Shown piece by piece: positions 61,837 to 64,000 of a stretch of DNA of 64,000 nucleotides. This stretch comes from Rhynchopus sp. YZ270_cl-10. Its lineage: Eukaryota; Euglenozoa; Diplonemea; Diplonemida; Diplonemidae. The stretch spans positions 1,736,001 through 1,800,000 of the forward strand of contig OZ037837.1 in assembly GCA_964035575.1 (NCBI GenBank), written 5' to 3'. Every line of letters begins with the position of its first letter. Within the stretch, counting starts at the first letter, position 1. The notes below the pieces were generated by a model, which was not told the DNA's origin, ran no database searches, and saw only the letters and a list, made by a program, of their open reading frames with translations. Position numbers and translations under genes: made by a program.

Positions 61837-63219
61837 ATGTGGCACATTGCCGTGTTCGTGATGCTTGCACTGCTGGTCCTGTACTGGCTGCTGTGTGAAT
61901 TCTGCCCCAACTTCATGGTTGGCGTGATGTCCAACCCGTACACTTCGCAGGCACGGTGGTGCGTGGGGAGGGACTCCTTTAGGTTTCAAACCGTGAACCT
62001 TGTGTTGTACCACGCACACAACATCGACCGCGTTGCGCACATCATTACATTCCACGTTGAGTCGGTTGCCTGGCTGCTGATTCTTCACCGTGCGACACAC
62101 ATTGCGGTCATGCCTGTCGCAGTGCTGATTCTCTGTGCAATGATGGCTGATGGGACACGCTGTGTCCGCATGGCGTTTGTTGCGTTTGTGTACTGGAGTG
62201 CTGCTGCGACTGCCGCTGTGTTGTGCCCATACTCTGCGACCGTGGCTGCTTTTTCCATTGTGTGCGGTGCGACCATTCGTTGCTTGGCCCACACCTGCGA
62301 TGGACTTCCTCCGGGCATTATGTACGAAGGCGGCTTCGACAAGACCTTTTCCATCGCAAAGGAGCTGCTGAGCGACTGCTTCCACCCGCCGCGTTTGGTG
62401 TCCAGGCTGTCCTGGACGCTCCTCTGCACCTTCTTCGGTGTCTGGGCAGAGATGTGGGCGGCGGTTCCGTTCCGCGCAACCAACCCTGGCCTCTACATAG
62501 AAATGATTGTTCTGTTCCCTTCGATGAACACCTGCACCTCCGAGGAAGGTGAGCTGGAGACGATCCAATACTACCTCCAGCAGGCAGCCATCATCGAGCA
62601 GGACGGCTTCATCGCCTCCGTCTGCAGCCGCGCAGCCTTTGAGGGAGTCGAATACAACGGCTACGAAGGTGACTCATGGACCCCTTCCCTCCCGAAGTGG
62701 CTCCCCAACCCATGGTACTGGCTGTTCCTCGCGGAGCTTCCCATCTGCTTTGTGACAGTCCTGATGTGGATGGTCGACCCGGACACATTCCTGCAGGGGG
62801 TGTACGGCATCGAAGCGCCGACCCCGGCAGAGCGTGCGCTGTTGAACCTTCCCGCGAACGTTGTCTTCTCTGCATACGTCTGGTTCTACGGACGTCTTCT
62901 CCTTCAAGGGAACGACCCTGACATGAAATGCCTGAAGATGCTCCAGGAGGGAATGCTAATTGGCGACATCTGGGTCGTCGCTGCCTCAATCCGCACCGCC
63001 TTCGACGACCAGATCGTACCAGGAAACATGACAATGTTCTACTCTCAGATCGTGACCGCTGGCGCCTTTGGTCTGGCCCGTGTCGTATTTCTCTACAAAC
63101 ACCGTGTTGTCAAACCCGTTGAGACAAAAGACGGCGAAGAAATGGATGAGGACCTCCACCATCTGATCGATATGGACAAAATGAGCGGTATTTCCACATC
63201 GAAAGTTGTGATTGCATAG
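61837..63219 (+). CDS. Multi-pass membrane protein, unknown family
   Basis: A 460-residue protein. The N-terminal segment (residues 5-22, AVFVMLALLVLYWLLC) is a membrane anchor or uncleaved signal. Further hydrophobic segments occur at about 70-110, 115-160, 195-215, 290-310 and 330-360, so six to eight membrane spans are likely. The middle (about 225-290) is acidic and hydrophilic. The C-terminus is cytosolic-looking, with KDGEEMDEDLHHLIDMDKM. It contains many Trp and Cys residues. I do not recognise a family; a transporter, channel or surface protein is possible. Its start is supported by the AG acceptor 31 nt upstream. AATAAA-type sequence follows the stop. Confidence 0.75.
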   Translation: MWHIAVFVMLALLVLYWLLCEFCPNFMVGVMSNPYTSQARWCVGRDSFRFQTVNLVLYHAHNIDRVAHIITFHVESVAWLLILHRATHIAVMPVAVLILCAMMADGTRCVRMAFVAFVYWSAAATAAVLCPYSATVAAFSIVCGATIRCLAHTCDGLPPGIMYEGGFDKTFSIAKELLSDCFHPPRLVSRLSWTLLCTFFGVWAEMWAAVPFRATNPGLYIEMIVLFPSMNTCTSEEGELETIQYYLQQAAIIEQDGFIASVCSRAAFEGVEYNGYEGDSWTPSLPKWLPNPWYWLFLAELPICFVTVLMWMVDPDTFLQGVYGIEAPTPAERALLNLPANVVFSAYVWFYGRLLLQGNDPDMKCLKMLQEGMLIGDIWVVAASIRTAFDDQIVPGNMTMFYSQIVTAGAFGLARVVFLYKHRVVKPVETKDGEEMDEDLHHLIDMDKMSGISTSKVVIA

Positions 63220-64000
63220 AAAAAATATATAAAAAAATCTCATAAAAAAAGTCAAAAAATAAAATTGACTTTTGACTTGGGTGTTGACTTACCCATACAA
63301 TTATTTCCACGCATTTTTTTTGTATTGTAGTAGGTGACTAAGCAACCGAAGCTTAGCATCCGGGTTTTTTTTTTCCGACATTTTTCATTTATTTCACTCA
63401 TAGACTGAGTACTCTTGGGTGGGGAAAGTGGCCCTTCCTCCCAAATTTTATGTGTATTCAAGGTGATACAAGCATGAGAGAGGCTTGAGGTCATCTTAGA
63501 AAAAAAAATTTTTTTTTTTTGATTTTTTTTTTTTTGGCCAAACCACCTTCTCCACTCCCCCTATATCTTTATATCCTCGTTTCCTCTCCAAAACCCCCCC
63601 TTTTCCCCCCAATTTTTTTTTGAAAAGTTGTGTGTTGCATCAGGCGCATCGCTTCTTGTCAAATAATCCATTTTTATTGATATTTTTTTTTTTACTATTT
63701 TACTCCCCTCCACTCCCCCGCGTTTTCTATACTCCCTCATCCCCGAAAAAAAGTATTTTTTTTGATTTTTTTTCCCCAAACCTCCAAAAAAAAAAAAGTT
63801 AAAAATCTTTCCATTCTTTCCTTCGCACCCCCACCCCTTCTCCTTATATCCCTACTAAGCGCAACTAAGAGTAAACTGTATCAGATTCTATAGCGACCAT
63901 AAAAGACATGCCTTTGTTCTCCCGATTTTAAATGACTAAATTCTGGTTCAATTGGCAAAGGTGTGTTATGGCCGTATTGTGTGGTACATTTTTTGTTTCT
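63220..64000. other. 3' flank, no gene seen
   Basis: AT-rich with long T-runs (63,487-63,534, 63,683-63,693). AATAAA at about 63,258 may serve the preceding gene. A frame at 63,252-63,494 is not convincing. Nothing else is seen. Confidence 0.5.

Overview
This is nuclear DNA of a unicellular eukaryote. Both hAT transposase genes are interrupted by short GT-AG introns (46-146 bp), there are two LINE retrotransposons with full domain sets, many terminal-inverted-repeat (TIR) DNA elements, and host genes of eukaryotic type (ubiquitin-like/LRR proteins, a B-box protein, ankyrin repeats, a PC-esterase-like ectoprotein). Pyrimidine tracts ending in AG lie 25-50 nt before several ATGs, which fits 5'-UTR introns or trans-splice acceptors. 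A free-living protist is most likely. A euglenozoan such as a diplonemid is a weak guess only. I see no retrovirus, LTR element or Polinton.

Layout. 0.7-7.3 kb: an APE/RT/RNase H LINE on the minus strand. 8.1-10.1 kb and 19.3-21.9 kb: a small family of paralogous genes encoding a ubiquitin-like domain plus BspA-type leucine-rich repeats, with broken copies. 10.4-13.2 kb: a membrane-anchored, mucin-like protein with two nearly identical SGNH/PC-esterase domains. 13.5-18.6 kb: MITEs, SINE-like repeats and debris. 22.8-23.6 kb: a ubiquitin-like/DUF4116 protein. 24.3-30.1 kb: nested TIR elements. 30.8-56.9 kb: a 26-kb nest of DNA transposons, foldback elements and one LINE. 57.1-63.2 kb: an ankyrin gene, a B-box/ubiquitin-like/LRR gene and a multi-pass membrane protein gene.

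The most striking part is the 30.8-56.9 kb nest. It is bounded by an inverted repeat and appears to have split the upstream region of the ankyrin gene: the two broken halves align with the uninterrupted upstream region of the B-box gene at 59.3-59.47 kb. Inside, successive elements sit on single TA dinucleotides and long G-runs like beads on a string. They are a foldback element carrying a LINE that encodes two OTU-type protease domains, a CTCGCC-repeat MITE, three foldback hairpin elements, and two intron-containing hAT-like transposons in mirror orientation forming an 8.1-kb palindrome. A further element shares its core with two elements at 25.7-30.1 kb although its TIRs are unrelated to theirs.

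The host genes share leader sequences and domain parts (the same ubiquitin-like fold and LRR type occur in genes at 8.1, 19.3, 20.9 and 59.4 kb), which suggests a locally expanding, recombining family. Several short structured motifs recur far apart and may be unannotated RNAs.
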